From: JBJKPP01 sp046706145
GTDB lineage: Bacteria; Bacteroidota; Ignavibacteria; Ignavibacteriales; Ignavibacteriaceae
Length of the DNA stretch: 8,970 nt
Assembly (NCBI GenBank): GCA_046706145.1
Contig: JBJKPP010000289.1
Location: forward strand, 1 to 8,970
Direction: 5' to 3'
Part shown: piece after piece, positions 1 to 7,158 of the stretch
How the letters are laid out: every line of letters begins with the position of its first letter
How positions within the stretch are numbered: position 1 is the stretch's first letter
Position numbers and translations under genes: made by a program
The notes under the pieces: model-generated
What the model was told of the DNA's origin: nothing
The model's input: the letters and a program-made list of their open reading frames with translations, nothing else
Database searches by the model: none

Positions 1-854
1 GGAGAAAAAGCATAATCGAAATCAAGATGTCCCCATATAATTCCAATTCCTCCTGTAAAATTCTTTGCAAAATATCCTGTTTGATAGCCTCCCCTTAAAG
101 CAATTAAGTTATTATACAAAACTTCGGCTCCAAAATTAAAATGGTCAACACTGGAAACTAGATATCTTTGATATTCTCCTGCTCCAGTAATGCTCAATTT
201 TGAATTAGGAATATCAAAATTATAAGCAGCCCCAATTCTTAAATCAGTTGGTAGTTTTGTTCTCTCACTAGCAAGTTTCTGCATAGACCCCAAATTACTA
301 ATCACAGACGAAAACGTCAGTCCTTGAAAACTTGATTTATAATTAAGACCGAAATCGAATCCATATCCGGTAGCTTCATTTGTAAAAATACCTTCATATA
401 AATATTTGGCAGATATTCCAAAATTAATTGATTCGGTAATAGGAAATCCGGTTGATAAACTGCCAAAAAAGAAATTTGCATTAAAAGTCGATAAAGGGGG
501 ACCCGGTTCAGTTCTAACTTCTATATTATCAACAGAAGTAGTATTAAAACCAACGGCAAAAGGTAAACTAAAAAGGTTAAAACTTGCTCCAATAACCTCG
601 CTCTTGACGTCCTGAATCCACTGATTATGCATCACCATAATTTCATCATTGCTGCTATTAGCAAGATTAGCAGGGTTGTAGAAAAGAGCAGTTACATCGT
701 TAGCAGTTTCACTTCCAACATCTCCCATAGCAATGTTCCTTGCACCGAAACCTAATTTTAGAAAAGACAATCCGCTTTCACCAGCAGTTTGTGAAAATAT
801 TGCTGTAGAAGAAAACAATAGTAATATTATAATCTTATTAATATTTTTAACCAT
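1..854 (-). CDS. PorV/PorQ family outer-membrane protein (partial, C-terminus beyond the window)
   Basis: The frame opens at the ATG at 854-852 and stays open for 284 codons to the left edge, so the C-terminus is missing. Residues 1-21 form a signal peptide (KNINK, then a hydrophobic run ending IFS), with Q22 as the likely first mature residue. Residues 31-45 (FLKLGFGARNIAMGD) and the FYNPANLA stretch near 58-65 are the hallmark N-terminal motifs of the PorV/PorQ family. The rest alternates polar and aromatic residues as expected of an outer-membrane beta-barrel, and the visible end DYAFSP matches a strand usual near the C-terminus of the family. PorV shuttles type IX secretion cargo at the outer membrane and PorQ works with PorZ; many paralogs have no assigned role. 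It follows the complete paralog at 888-1874 by 33 bases and is probably cotranscribed with it. Family is confident; the exact subtype is not. Confidence 0.88.
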   Translation of the reverse strand, partial: MVKNINKIIILLLFSSTAIFSQTAGESGLSFLKLGFGARNIAMGDVGSETANDVTALFYNPANLANSSNDEIMVMHNQWIQDVKSEVIGASFNLFSLPFAVGFNTTSVDNIEVRTEPGPPLSTFNANFFFGSLSTGFPITESINFGISAKYLYEGIFTNEATGYGFDFGLNYKSSFQGLTFSSVISNLGSMQKLASERTKLPTDLRIGAAYNFDIPNSKLSITGAGEYQRYLVSSVDHFNFGAEVLYNNLIALRGGYQTGYFAKNFTGGIGIIWGHLDFDYAFS

Positions 855-887
855 TTTATTTTGCTTACGTCTTTAATTTATGCTCTA

Positions 888-1874
888 TTAAAAAACAATG
901 TTCAGGCCAATGATATGTCGATCGGATGGCGAATATTCCTCAATCATAAAAGCATACTCAATACCAATTTTCATTTTATCCAGACTGTAAAAATAAGAAA
1001 ATCCAAGGGAAGGTTTTGCAGGAAAATCTTTATTGCTCAAATTAAACTGGTCAATTCCCCCTCTGAGAAAGAAATCTTGATAAATATTATACTCGATTCC
1101 TGCTCTTAGAATATTAGTTTGTGCATTGCTGCTTTCAAGCTCCGCATCGATAATTAAGCCAAGCTTATTATTTTGGTAGGCAAGACCTATCTTTTTGAGA
1201 AGAGGGAATTTATCTTCGGTAGTCGTTCCATCTTGTTGATAAAGAGGACTGGAATCCCACTTATATTTAGAATTCAAATCTGTCAAAACAAATGCTAAGT
1301 TGAAATAGCTGCTAATTCTATAAAGAGCGCCAATATCTAAGCCAAATGCTGAAGTTGAAATATTTTGATAAAGACTATAATGATAGAATTTTGCAGTTAT
1401 ACCTATTGCAAATTTTTCAGAGAAGCGGTTTGATACCCCAAGAAAGAACATGTTTTGACTGGTTGATAACTCTCCGGTTGGGTTGCCGCTGTAATCCCTC
1501 CCATCAATGTTACTTACCCCTGAATTTATTAACCCCACGCTAACCCCTGCCGCTGCTTTTGGTGCAGAGGGATCAGAATTCGAAAATAAATCAAATTTTC
1601 TTGTGAAGCTCAAGAAATTGAGTGATCTATCCAACGAAAGGAAACTGTATGATGCTAAAAATGAATTCCCTTCCTGGAAAGCAGATAAAGCAGGATTATA
1701 ATAGGTTGAAAGATTTCCTTCGGTGACTGCTGAAAAAGCATTGCCCATTCCTATCCCACGCGGCCCAAATCCCATCCTACTAAAAGAGCCCGGCATAATG
1801 CTTATAGTACTCTCGGTTGGTTGAGAATATATGCAAACAGTAAAAACTAAAAACGCAAATACCAGTCTCTTCAA
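888..1874 (-). CDS. PorV/PorQ family outer-membrane protein
   Basis: Complete protein of 328 residues. The start is a TTG codon at 1874-1872. It is preferred because it gives a clean signal peptide (MKRLV, hydrophobic core, IYS before Q18) and has an AGGA box 9 bases upstream; the next Met (residue 27) would remove the signal peptide. Residues 34-50 (MGFGPRGIGMGNAFSAV) and YYNPA at 58-62 match the PorV/PorQ signature, and the remainder reads as barrel strands ending in an aromatic C-terminus (NIVF). The protein should sit in the outer membrane. Known family members take part in type IX secretion, PorV as a carrier for cargo with a C-terminal signal, but large paralog sets of unknown role occur in this phylum. 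The gene directly follows a propeller protein carrying such a C-terminal domain (11-base gap) and precedes a second paralog, so a carrier or scaffold role for that cargo is a reasonable inference. Confidence 0.87.
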   Translation of the reverse strand: MKRLVFAFLVFTVCIYSQPTESTISIMPGSFSRMGFGPRGIGMGNAFSAVTEGNLSTYYNPALSAFQEGNSFLASYSFLSLDRSLNFLSFTRKFDLFSNSDPSAPKAAAGVSVGLINSGVSNIDGRDYSGNPTGELSTSQNMFFLGVSNRFSEKFAIGITAKFYHYSLYQNISTSAFGLDIGALYRISSYFNLAFVLTDLNSKYKWDSSPLYQQDGTTTEDKFPLLKKIGLAYQNNKLGLIIDAELESSNAQTNILRAGIEYNIYQDFFLRGGIDQFNLSNKDFPAKPSLGFSYFYSLDKMKIGIEYAFMIEEYSPSDRHIIGLNIVF

Positions 1875-1887
1875 TTTTCTCTTTCCT
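1872..1887 (-). promoter_or_regulatory. Shine-Dalgarno box and TTG start of the PorV/PorQ gene
   Basis: Read on the minus strand, the upstream gene ends in TAG at 1888-1886. Its last two bases begin an AGGAAAGAG purine run (1887-1879), followed by AAAA and the TTG start. The AGGA core is 9 bases from TTG, an ordinary ribosome-binding distance. This is the clearest ribosome-binding site in the window and fixes a non-ATG start. The overlap with the stop codon suggests that ribosomes finishing the propeller gene may reinitiate here. Confidence 0.6.
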
Positions 1888-3496
1888 ATTGAATTACAAT
1901 AATTTTACCATAAATCGGTTTACTGGAGCCAACATCAATTCTGTAAAAATAAACTCCGTTAGTTACATAATTGCCTTTATCATCCATACCGTTCCAAGTT
2001 GCAGGATCAGGTTTTGAATCAATGCTCAAATTTCTAGGTTGGTTCTGCATGATTGTCCGGACATAATTCATTCCGAAGTCAAAAATTCTTATTGTTACGT
2101 TCTGTGTTGTTCCACCTGTGCTATACTTAAAGTAAATATTATGATCGAGTCTTGGTGAAAATGGATTTGGATAGGCATAAGCTTCTGTAGTCGATTTCAA
2201 AGGCTGGGAGGCAAAATAAATTGTCCAATCACCTTTCCACATTTGGTTGCTGTCTGGTTCTACTAATCTCGCCAGACCACTTCCAGACCCTAACCAAACT
2301 GTGTTTCCTGAAGAAGCTGCACTATAAAAAGTATTAGCATGCAAAGTAAAATCTGGAGTTCCATTTTTATATTGAGTTATAGAAGTAGGAAGTATCCACG
2401 TTAATCCATTATTATTAGTTCTGAATGCTCCGTCATTGCTGGGACAGATAACATCTTTACCCTTAAATGCAATATTCCATACAGTTTCTCCTGATAAAGT
2501 AGTTTTCCAATTTTTCCCACCGTCCGATGAATAGCTTACAGCGTAGAATTCATTTGGATCTTCAGCTTGCCTCGTAGCAGCCCAGATGCTATTGTTGACA
2601 CTATTATAAGCCATTGCGACAACAAAATTTCCACTGATAGAATTAGTCTGATTCTCATGATTAAATTTTACCCAGCTTACGCCGCCATCAGTTGATTTAT
2701 TAATTCCATCTGCAGTGCCAACATATAAAGTGGAATCATTTACTGCTATTACTGAGAAACACAAATGATTATTATTTCCGACAGTGCCCACTTTAGGACG
2801 CAAAGAAAAATTTAATTGCTCATTTGGGTTTATTTCATTCAGACTATCGGAAGGAAGCAACACTCTCTGCCATGTTTTCCCCATATCAGTACTTTTTCTT
2901 AAACCGCTTGCCCATGAAGTTATCCAAACAGTCCCCGGAGTAAAAGCAATATCGTAAGTTAGGTTTTGCTCGGGAACTGTAACGGGCAGTGCCTGTATCT
3001 TAGGGTAGTCAACTCCATTGTTAACACCATAAACTAATGATGAATCATTTGAAGAATCAGTAGGCTGGGGAATATTTACCCATGTATTTCCATCATCTGT
3101 TGAATAATGAAGACCACTTCCTACATCAACCTGTTCTCCATTTATTTCACTTGTATGCGCAGTAGCTACCCAAAAGACCCCTTTATAATAACCAATTGCT
3201 GAAGTGCTTTCGGTACCGAAATCAGATGTTCCACCAAAATTACGCCATGTATTTCCACCATCTGTAGAAAGACTCGGCCCACTGTCAGTACCAAGAAAAA
3301 TTGTATCTCCAATTGCTATGATATCATCAATTCCGTTGCTGCTTGGAGCAATAGTTAATTGAGCAGCCTGATTTTTTTGAATCTTCAAAACCTTAAACAT
3401 TTTTGGACGTATTTGCGCAAACGAAAACCTTCCGGCGCTGATGAAAAGAAAAATAATTATAAATCTCTTCACGTAGTGATCAATTTTGATTAGCAT
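1886..3496 (-). CDS. Secreted Asp-box beta-propeller protein with T9SS-type C-terminal sorting domain
   Basis: A 536-residue secreted protein. Residues 1-27 form a signal peptide ending SFA, with Q28 as mature N-terminus. The body carries five good Asp-box motifs (S-x-D-x-G-x-[TSN]-W) at about 77-84, 132-139, 202-209, 268-275 and 323-330, plus a decayed one at 360-367 (NNNGLTW). These mark the blades of a sialidase/YCF48-like beta-propeller; I see nothing that identifies an active site. From about residue 440 there is a FlgD-like Ig domain: YPNPFSP at 442-448, WNGMDDKGNYVTNGVYFYRI at 501-520 and terminal GKIIVIQ. This arrangement is typical of type IX secretion C-terminal signals, so the protein is probably exported across the outer membrane and surface-attached or released. 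Its ATG overlaps the stop of the upstream lipoprotein gene, and PorV/PorQ genes follow. The overall plan recalls PorZ (propeller plus C-terminal domain), but it is shorter and the similarity may be only architectural. Confidence 0.85.
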   Translation of the reverse strand: MLIKIDHYVKRFIIIFLFISAGRFSFAQIRPKMFKVLKIQKNQAAQLTIAPSSNGIDDIIAIGDTIFLGTDSGPSLSTDGGNTWRNFGGTSDFGTESTSAIGYYKGVFWVATAHTSEINGEQVDVGSGLHYSTDDGNTWVNIPQPTDSSNDSSLVYGVNNGVDYPKIQALPVTVPEQNLTYDIAFTPGTVWITSWASGLRKSTDMGKTWQRVLLPSDSLNEINPNEQLNFSLRPKVGTVGNNNHLCFSVIAVNDSTLYVGTADGINKSTDGGVSWVKFNHENQTNSISGNFVVAMAYNSVNNSIWAATRQAEDPNEFYAVSYSSDGGKNWKTTLSGETVWNIAFKGKDVICPSNDGAFRTNNNGLTWILPTSITQYKNGTPDFTLHANTFYSAASSGNTVWLGSGSGLARLVEPDSNQMWKGDWTIYFASQPLKSTTEAYAYPNPFSPRLDHNIYFKYSTGGTTQNVTIRIFDFGMNYVRTIMQNQPRNLSIDSKPDPATWNGMDDKGNYVTNGVYFYRIDVGSSKPIYGKIIVIQ

Positions 3497-3498
3497 TA
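3494..3498 (-). other. TAATG stop-start overlap (lipoprotein to propeller)
   Basis: On the minus strand the lipoprotein stop TAA (3498-3496) shares one base with the propeller ATG (3496-3494). No Shine-Dalgarno box is visible just upstream (the region reads AATATTAATATTAAG), so the second gene is probably translated by ribosomes that terminate on the first, keeping the two surface proteins in step. Confidence 0.7.
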
Positions 3499-4293
3499 CT
3501 TAATATTAATATTATGAGAGATAGTATTACTTTTAGCACCGCTTCTATCAACCGCCTGGAAAACAAAACGATATATTCCTTTTGGGTTTTGTGTATTAAC
3601 ACTAATTATTATAGAATATATCCCGTCGCCGGCAGTAACATCACCATCCAGAGCCGTATTTCCATCATCATGCATATAAAAATGTTTTCCATTTGTAGTA
3701 CCGTCTGGCTTATATGTTATGAAGTAAACACTATCAATATCACTTAAACCATTTGGGTCGCTAGCATGCAAAGTCATAGATATATTAGTAGGCTTTGTTA
3801 CGGTTACTGAATCTGGAGCATTTAAGTACGAAATTACCGGGGGCTGATTAAATTGACCGTTCTTATAATCGAAATATTGAACGGCGGCTAAACTCGTATT
3901 GTCAGCATTATCTTGAATAAAATATTTAACTGAATATGTGCCTATCGGATCTGATTGACTCATTTGGAAATTGTTGGAATAAACAACTGTATCACCAGTG
4001 GACAAATTACTATTTTCATGCAACTGGACGGGAGAATTAGATAGTTCGTTGCCGTCGGGATCATAAACACTGCAATAAACTTCATTTACATCGTTAGACG
4101 AATCAAATTTAATATAAAGAGTAATAGAAGAATCTGAAGTACTATATGTGAATGACTGTAAATTAGTTACTCCTTCAACCCTGTAATTTGGCAGGGGAAC
4201 GTTTACTATATTATCAAATTTTTTCTCGCACCCCATAAAAAGAATGGAAATAGATATTATACAGAGTAATTTTGTTATTAAGTGTTTCTTCAT
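3496..4293 (-). CDS. Ig-like domain lipoprotein
   Basis: A 265-residue protein of unknown function. The N-terminus has lysines followed by a hydrophobic run and a lipobox-like LFMGC, with Cys22 as the probable lipidated residue; Phe at -3 is less usual, so lipidation is likely but not certain. Two Ig/cadherin-like beta-sandwich domains follow at roughly 40-145 and 150-265. The second starts PPVISYLNAPDS and carries a segment at 207-226 rich in Asp and Gly (MHDDGN, then GDVTAGDGIYS), followed by a closing strand YRFVFQAVDRSGAKSN. The DDGN...GD...GDGIYS pattern is one I associate with extracellular Ig-like modules and may bind calcium (inference). It starts 20 bases after the M50 protease gene and its stop overlaps the start of the propeller gene, so it may be an envelope partner or anchor of that protein. 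No enzymatic motif is visible. Confidence 0.72.
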   Translation of the reverse strand: MKKHLITKLLCIISISILFMGCEKKFDNIVNVPLPNYRVEGVTNLQSFTYSTSDSSITLYIKFDSSNDVNEVYCSVYDPDGNELSNSPVQLHENSNLSTGDTVVYSNNFQMSQSDPIGTYSVKYFIQDNADNTSLAAVQYFDYKNGQFNQPPVISYLNAPDSVTVTKPTNISMTLHASDPNGLSDIDSVYFITYKPDGTTNGKHFYMHDDGNTALDGDVTAGDGIYSIIISVNTQNPKGIYRFVFQAVDRSGAKSNTISHNINIK

Positions 4294-4313
4294 TATTAAA
4301 AAAGTTTACTTCC

Positions 4314-5309
4314 CTATTTCAGCATAAAAGGAGATGGAGAAAAAGAAATTATAAAAATGAAAAAGCTCAGATATCCCAGAAATTTTCTAAAGTTATCCAA
4401 TTGCGTATCATCGTAAATAGGCGGATGTTTAGGCTTTATTACGAAATACAAGATTAACGCCCAAAAAATCCAGCCATCCCACCCAAAATTAAAAGACCAA
4501 ACATTTGCTTCGTAAAGAATACCGGTAATCCCTAAAATGAAAAGCAAAATAAGTGATACTGAAGCAATGTGAAAGTGCAATTTGTCGCCCCATAATGAAT
4601 AAGATATATGACCACCGTCCAACTGTCCTACGGGGATCATATTCATTGATGTTATAAATAAACCGAACCACCCCACACACAAATACGGGTAATGATATAT
4701 TTCTGACATTGGAGGGAAGAATTTCCCCGGAGCGATAAAAATATCTTTAAAGAATGTGAATAAAAGTGTATTTCCAAACTCTAACCCAAGCTCTCCTTTA
4801 CCAAAATTCGGAGAAAAAAAATCCGGATGTATTTGCAACAGATATTCAACGCCTGGTAAGTGCGTGAATCCATATATTAAAACAATCAAGCATGCTACAA
4901 AGCCTGCTAAGGGACCAGCAATTCCAATATCAAACATAGCTTTTTTAGTAGGAATGGGAGTCCTTGTTCTTATAACAGCGCCCATCGTTCCAAAGTTTAA
5001 GAAATAAGGAATCGGTGGAAATGGAATATAAAAAGGTAGAGTCGCCTTCACTTTATGAAATTTTGCGGCAAAATAATGTCCAAATTCATGGCACGTAATA
5101 ACAAACATAATCGAGATTGAGTATGGCAGTCCCTTCAGCAAAAATGATATATCATAAGGACCAGGACTTCCACTTATCCACGCTGCTCCAGCAAAAGTTG
5201 TTGTAATAAAAGTTATTACAAACAAAGATGCATGAAGAAAATATCTATTCTTATCTTTTCTGCTAATTAGGGTGTTATTTATTTGCTGTTCTTCTGCCAA
5301 TTCGGCCAT
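4314..5309 (-). CDS. Site-2 protease family (M50) membrane metalloprotease
   Basis: A 331-residue polytopic membrane protein with both halves of the S2P active site. HEFGH at 74-78 lies in a hydrophobic segment and supplies two zinc-binding histidines and the catalytic glutamate. NMIPVGQLDGGH at 223-234 supplies the third zinc ligand, Asp231. GPLAGF at 132-137 is another conserved family element. About 25 hydrophilic residues precede the first membrane segment, and further segments lie near 58-80, 122-148, 210-232, 246-266, 271-292 and 311-330. No PDZ domain is visible, unlike RseP, which places it nearer the compact EGY-like/cyanobacterial-type members. Such enzymes cut membrane-embedded substrates, often anti-sigma factors or remnant signal peptides; no anti-sigma/sigma pair is in the window, so the substrate is unknown. 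Start: ATG, 23 bases after the DUF1207 gene, with only a weak CAGG upstream. Confidence 0.93.
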   Translation of the reverse strand: MAELAEEQQINNTLISRKDKNRYFLHASLFVITFITTTFAGAAWISGSPGPYDISFLLKGLPYSISIMFVITCHEFGHYFAAKFHKVKATLPFYIPFPPIPYFLNFGTMGAVIRTRTPIPTKKAMFDIGIAGPLAGFVACLIVLIYGFTHLPGVEYLLQIHPDFFSPNFGKGELGLEFGNTLLFTFFKDIFIAPGKFFPPMSEIYHYPYLCVGWFGLFITSMNMIPVGQLDGGHISYSLWGDKLHFHIASVSLILLFILGITGILYEANVWSFNFGWDGWIFWALILYFVIKPKHPPIYDDTQLDNFRKFLGYLSFFIFIISFSPSPFMLK

Positions 5310-5332
5310 CAGTCAAGAGCCTGATTTTCAAT

Positions 5333-6160
5333 TTATAAATCGTAATTAATTCCTATAGTTGCATAGTGTTCATTCTGATAAAAATATTCTCCATGAATAC
5401 TTTTCCCTGACAAGTATGATAATACTAAACTAATTCCTCTCGAATTATATTTACCAAACTTTATTCCCAAAGATATAATATTACTTCCTGAATATTTCCT
5501 TATATCCATCAATTTTAAATCATATCCTATAAATGGCGTCATCATTGTGCCGCAGATTTGGGTTAAATGGTAATCAAATCCAGTTTGGAAAATTCCCCTT
5601 CTAATGTAATTTGGGATAACATGAAAAAGATACGTCAATCCGAGATAAACTCTAAATCTGTGAATCTCATAAAACGGGAAGAGTTCAAAAAACTCACGGC
5701 TATAAACAAACGGTGTTAATCCATCTATCCATCCGTCAGAAGCTTCGTCAAAATGGCCATCAGCAAAATGAGCACTTATGTGACTAAGTCTAAATCTGAA
5801 ACCATATTGAATGTCGTTGTTAGTTATCTTATATCCTGCATTTAAACCAAAAAGATAATCCACAGCATCAACAGGAAAACGAAAATTCGGCTCTTCGTGA
5901 AGTCTTGTATAAGTTGCAAAATCCATCCCGATGGAAAGAACCCTATTTCCTTTTTTGAAGTGGACTATATCATCTGATGTTCCTATATCCAATCTAATTT
6001 TCTTCTCACCGAGGAATTGTGCAAATCCTGTTCTTGGCTCAATAAAATTTGCTTTGAAAGGTTGAATATTCAACTCAGGAGGAAACCACTTTACAGATGA
6101 CTGAGAAAAAACAGCGATATTCAAAACTGTAACAACAATAAAAGTTAGAAATGTTTTCAT
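5333..6160 (-). CDS. DUF1207 family outer-membrane protein
   Basis: A 275-residue protein with a signal peptide (residues 1-19, ending VFS before Q20). The pattern fits DUF1207: PFKANFIEPRTG at 34-45 resembles the family's PLLADPRE-like opening, HISAHFADGHFDE at 127-139 resembles its HISSHLGDE motif, and FVYSREFFELF at 151-161 resembles its NYSRE segment. Alternating aromatic strands and an ending in INYDL suggest an outer-membrane beta-barrel. The function of DUF1207 proteins is not known to me. I place the start at ATG (6160-6158); a TTG immediately before it (6163-6161) would add one Met only and is less likely. The ATG is 9 bases after the radical SAM stop, and the M50 protease begins 23 bases after this gene's end, so it sits inside a probable operon. 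A link to an envelope product made by the upstream enzymes is possible but unproven. Confidence 0.8.
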   Translation of the reverse strand: MKTFLTFIVVTVLNIAVFSQSSVKWFPPELNIQPFKANFIEPRTGFAQFLGEKKIRLDIGTSDDIVHFKKGNRVLSIGMDFATYTRLHEEPNFRFPVDAVDYLFGLNAGYKITNNDIQYGFRFRLSHISAHFADGHFDEASDGWIDGLTPFVYSREFFELFPFYEIHRFRVYLGLTYLFHVIPNYIRRGIFQTGFDYHLTQICGTMMTPFIGYDLKLMDIRKYSGSNIISLGIKFGKYNSRGISLVLSYLSGKSIHGEYFYQNEHYATIGINYDL

Positions 6161-6169
6161 CAATTTAAT

Positions 6170-7156
6170 CTATACCTTTGTAACTATTTTAGACATAAAT
6201 CTCTGCTTAATATACTTCTGATAACCATACTTAAACTTTGACTCAAGGCTGGCAATTGAATAAAGGTTAGTTGGGAAAGCAAAAGAAGGTTCAAAATAGC
6301 AATTGATTGTGCAACCCTGGCAGAAATCAAATCTGCCTTCCATTTTCATAAAATAATTTAATTTCTCTGAATTTCTTATTTCTTTTATTGGCCTATCAAT
6401 CTTCAACTTCTCTTTACCAAAATGATAACACGGCAGAATTATTTCGTTCTCTGGAGAAATAACAATCACCCTCGTAACGGCCTTGCATGAAGGATTATTA
6501 ATCTGGTTGCCGCCATCTTTTCTCAATTTCAAAAAACCTCTGTTCATATAAATGTCGAGTTTACCTTCAGCATATTCTTCTATAAATTCTATTGCCCCAT
6601 CTGTTAAGCCTGGATTACCAAAATATGAAAAGACAGGATTGACAATTAGAACAAGATTTCTTCTGTTCGCTATTTCATACATTAGTGGCAGTTTGTGATA
6701 AGTTTCATTAGTCACAGTGAATAAAATATCAGGGTTTTCTCCCAATGATTTTGCAATTTCTATAGATTCAAAAACTTTGCTATAACAATCTACTCCCCGG
6801 ATTTGGTTGTGTTCATTTTCATCTGGAGAATCAAGAGAAAAATGAAGAAGATCAATATTACCGGCTAACCGCTCTGCAAACTTCGGATACAAAAGTGCGT
6901 TTGAAGTTATACTGGTCTTTATATTCAGACTCTTTGCGTATTCTGCCATGAAGTTTATTTCTTTATGAAGCAGCGGCTCACCGCCAGTAAGGTCAATATA
7001 CTTTACGCCAAGTTTAGAAAGTTCAGCAACATTCCTTTTGAAATCATCCAATTTTGCAAAGGGGACATGATTAAAATTTTCATGCGAAGCAAAATGGCAA
7101 AAATTGCAATACGCATTACACCGGTAAGTTACATAATAATTGCAGAGCAGAAGCAT
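6170..7156 (-). CDS. Radical SAM enzyme with SPASM-like cysteine-rich C-terminus
   Basis: A 328-residue enzyme expected to bind a [4Fe-4S] cluster and S-adenosylmethionine. The radical SAM signature CxxxCxxC is Cys13, Cys17 and Cys20 (CNAYCNFC), and the SAM-contacting TGGEP is at 57-61; strands such as TSITSNALL and LLHFSLDS follow in the usual order of the TIM barrel. The C-terminal part has Cys224, Cys243, Cys279, Cys282 and Cys286, ending in a CQGCTINCYFEP cluster that looks like a SPASM or twitch domain holding a second iron-sulfur cluster. Such domains occur in peptide-modifying enzymes but also in others. No small precursor peptide gene is visible nearby, so the substrate is unknown. 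The ATG overlaps the glycosyltransferase stop by one base, which argues for a shared pathway. The fit to HpnH or MoaA is poor, and I give no gene symbol. Confidence 0.9.
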   Translation of the reverse strand: MLLLCNYYVTYRCNAYCNFCHFASHENFNHVPFAKLDDFKRNVAELSKLGVKYIDLTGGEPLLHKEINFMAEYAKSLNIKTSITSNALLYPKFAERLAGNIDLLHFSLDSPDENEHNQIRGVDCYSKVFESIEIAKSLGENPDILFTVTNETYHKLPLMYEIANRRNLVLIVNPVFSYFGNPGLTDGAIEFIEEYAEGKLDIYMNRGFLKLRKDGGNQINNPSCKAVTRVIVISPENEIILPCYHFGKEKLKIDRPIKEIRNSEKLNYFMKMEGRFDFCQGCTINCYFEPSFAFPTNLYSIASLESKFKYGYQKYIKQRFMSKIVTKV

Positions 7157-7158
7157 TA
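7154..7158 (-). other. TAATG stop-start overlap (glycosyltransferase to radical SAM)
   Basis: The glycosyltransferase stop TAA (7158-7156) shares a base with the radical SAM ATG (7156-7154). The upstream bases on the minus strand include GGGGAGAGAATAT, in which GGGGAGAG can act as a ribosome-binding site about 6 bases before ATG. Both features point to coupled translation of two enzymes likely to act together. Confidence 0.7.

Noticed and set aside
861..1109. Plus-strand open frame of 82 codons overlapping the two PorV/PorQ genes
   Set aside because: It lies mostly antisense to a well-supported gene, has no recognisable domain and no ribosome-binding site; it is a by-product of AT-rich coding sequence. 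The same holds for the other plus-strand frames in the window.
2400..3300. DNA tandem repeats in the propeller gene
   Set aside because: The recurring pieces encode Asp-boxes and are diverged and widely spaced; they reflect protein repeats rather than a DNA repeat array or CRISPR.
1886..3496. Catalytic sialidase or glycosidase
   Set aside because: Asp-boxes are structural turns found in many propellers; I could not see the arginine triad or the Tyr/Glu pair arrangement of active sialidases.
6161..6163. TTG as start of the DUF1207 gene
   Set aside because: An ATG follows immediately and begins a normal signal peptide; the TTG would add only one residue.
6170..7156. HpnH-type hopanoid radical SAM enzyme, suggested by the neighbouring glycosyltransferase
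   Set aside because: The cysteine-rich C-terminus and overall sequence do not fit what I know of HpnH, and no other hopanoid gene is present in the window.
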